A stretch of DNA of 64,000 nt from Novibacillus thermophilus (GTDB taxonomy: Bacteria; Bacillota; Bacilli; Thermoactinomycetales; Novibacillaceae): assembly GCF_002005165.1 (NCBI RefSeq), contig NZ_CP019699.1, positions 1,798,001 through 1,862,000 on the forward strand, in the 5' to 3' direction. This document shows positions 63,605 to 64,000 of this stretch, piece after piece (within the stretch, counting starts at the first letter, position 1; every line of letters begins with the position of its first letter). A program made the translations under genes and the position numbers. The notes beneath the pieces are model-generated. The model worked only from the letters and a program-made list of their open reading frames with translations, made no database searches and had not been told where the DNA came from.

Positions 63605-64000
63605 TTAGCGAATAGCGGTGCGGCTTTTGTATTGGGAAGGAGAGGGAATCACATAGTGTTTTAAAAAGTGGGCGACGGCATGTTCCTCGTTGGATGGCAT
63701 CACGACGTCCGCCCTTTTTTTTGCTGACGGATGTGCGTTCCCGACGGCTGCGGACAATCCAGCTACTTCAAACATGGACAAGTCGTTCAAATGATCGCCG
63801 ATGACCGCTACATCTTGCAAGGGGATATTCCATTCCTCTGCCAGTTGGACGACAGCTTTCCCTTTTGATGTGTGGAGGGGCAACACCTCCAAATAAAAAT
63901 CGGCGGACTGGATGACGGTCAGCTCGTCGAATTCCGGTTGTTCTTGAAGATGGGGGACGACTGTCTTCTCGACGTTCGGTTTCACAATGACGAACTTAAT
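63605..64000 (-). CDS. HAD-family (Cof-type) hydrolase, C-terminal part only
   Basis: The visible 131 or so residues run in from the right edge (IKFVIVKPNVEK) and end at 63605. They contain LHTSKGKAVVQLAEEWNIP and the HAD motif IV VAVIGDHLNDLSMFEVAGLSAAVGNAHPSAKKRADVV, typical of Cof-type sugar-phosphate/FMN phosphatases. In most members motif IV reads GDxxND; here GDHLND is intact. The N-terminal catalytic Asp lies outside the window. Confidence 0.88.
   Translation of the reverse strand: MKFVIVKPNVEKTVVPHLQEQPEFDELTVIQSADFYLEVLPLHTSKGKAVVQLAEEWNIPLQDVAVIGDHLNDLSMFEVAGLSAAVGNAHPSAKKRADVVMPSNEEHAVAHFLKHYVIPSPSQYKSRTAIR

Overview
The window looks like chromosomal DNA from a moderately GC-rich, endospore-forming Gram-positive bacterium of the Bacillales. 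The evidence is strong AGGAGG-type ribosome binding sites with many GTG/TTG starts, a Spo0E-like phosphatase, PerR-YgzB, a Bacillus-like yuzD/yuzB/yutM/yumC/ndh/yuiBCD neighbourhood, S-box and THI-box riboswitches, and an rrn operon followed by a large tRNA cluster. The 16S gene and the FIMAH-domain exoproteins would fit a thermophilic member of the Thermoactinomycetaceae or a neighbour, but that placement is inference.

Layout. 1-5.7 kb: sugar locus (start of a binding lipoprotein, ROK regulator, GH4 glycosidase) with a divergent secreted PIG-L/FIMAH deacetylase. 5.8-7.9 kb: mccAB reverse transsulfuration. 8-16 kb: housekeeping block with YuzD, an ECF sigma/anti-sigma pair, YuzB, Spo0E-like, IscA-like, ferredoxin-NADP reductase, NDH-2 and YuiB-C-D. 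16-22 kb: alpha-hydroxy-acid oxidase, then a SAM-riboswitch operon of an SSS symporter plus metQNI. 22-25 kb: TPP-riboswitch operon with a thiamine-binding protein and ThiXYZ. 25-30 kb: two-component system (kinase frameshifted) and a secreted M6 protease with a FIMAH domain. 30-37 kb: oligopeptide ABC operon with fused permeases, cut from its upstream region by an ISLre2-type element. 37-42 kb: M20 amidohydrolase, LysR regulator, broken TauE exporter, VOC protein, two-P-loop ATPase and a candidate structured RNA. 42-48.6 kb: thiol peroxidase, a second ECF sigma module with membrane/DUF4097 proteins, 2-hydroxyacid dehydrogenase, endonuclease III, c-di-AMP receptor-like protein, PerR and YgzB. 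48.7-55.9 kb: tandem rRNA promoters, 16S-23S-5S and 18 tRNA genes. 56-58.9 kb: CopZ-like protein and a thiol-disulfide operon (ResA-like, CcdA, membrane protein, OsmC-like). 58.9-64 kb: a decaying region holding remnants of a sugar-type ABC permease, a HAD phosphatase, GlpP and a second mgtC, interspersed with a frameshifted metallo-beta-lactamase protein, intact mgtC, a DeoR regulator, a glycerophosphodiesterase and a partial HAD hydrolase.

Two themes stand out. Sulfur, thiol and methionine functions recur (mccAB, metQNI with its symporter, ResA/CcdA/OsmC, YuzD, the broken TauE gene). Single-base frameshifts also recur, and at least two lie in G/C homopolymers (histidine kinase, anti-sigma factor). 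These may be real decay or assembly errors. The 58.9-63.6 kb stretch shows unmistakable pseudogene decay and may be the ruin of a glycerol-phosphate/glycerophosphodiester uptake locus.
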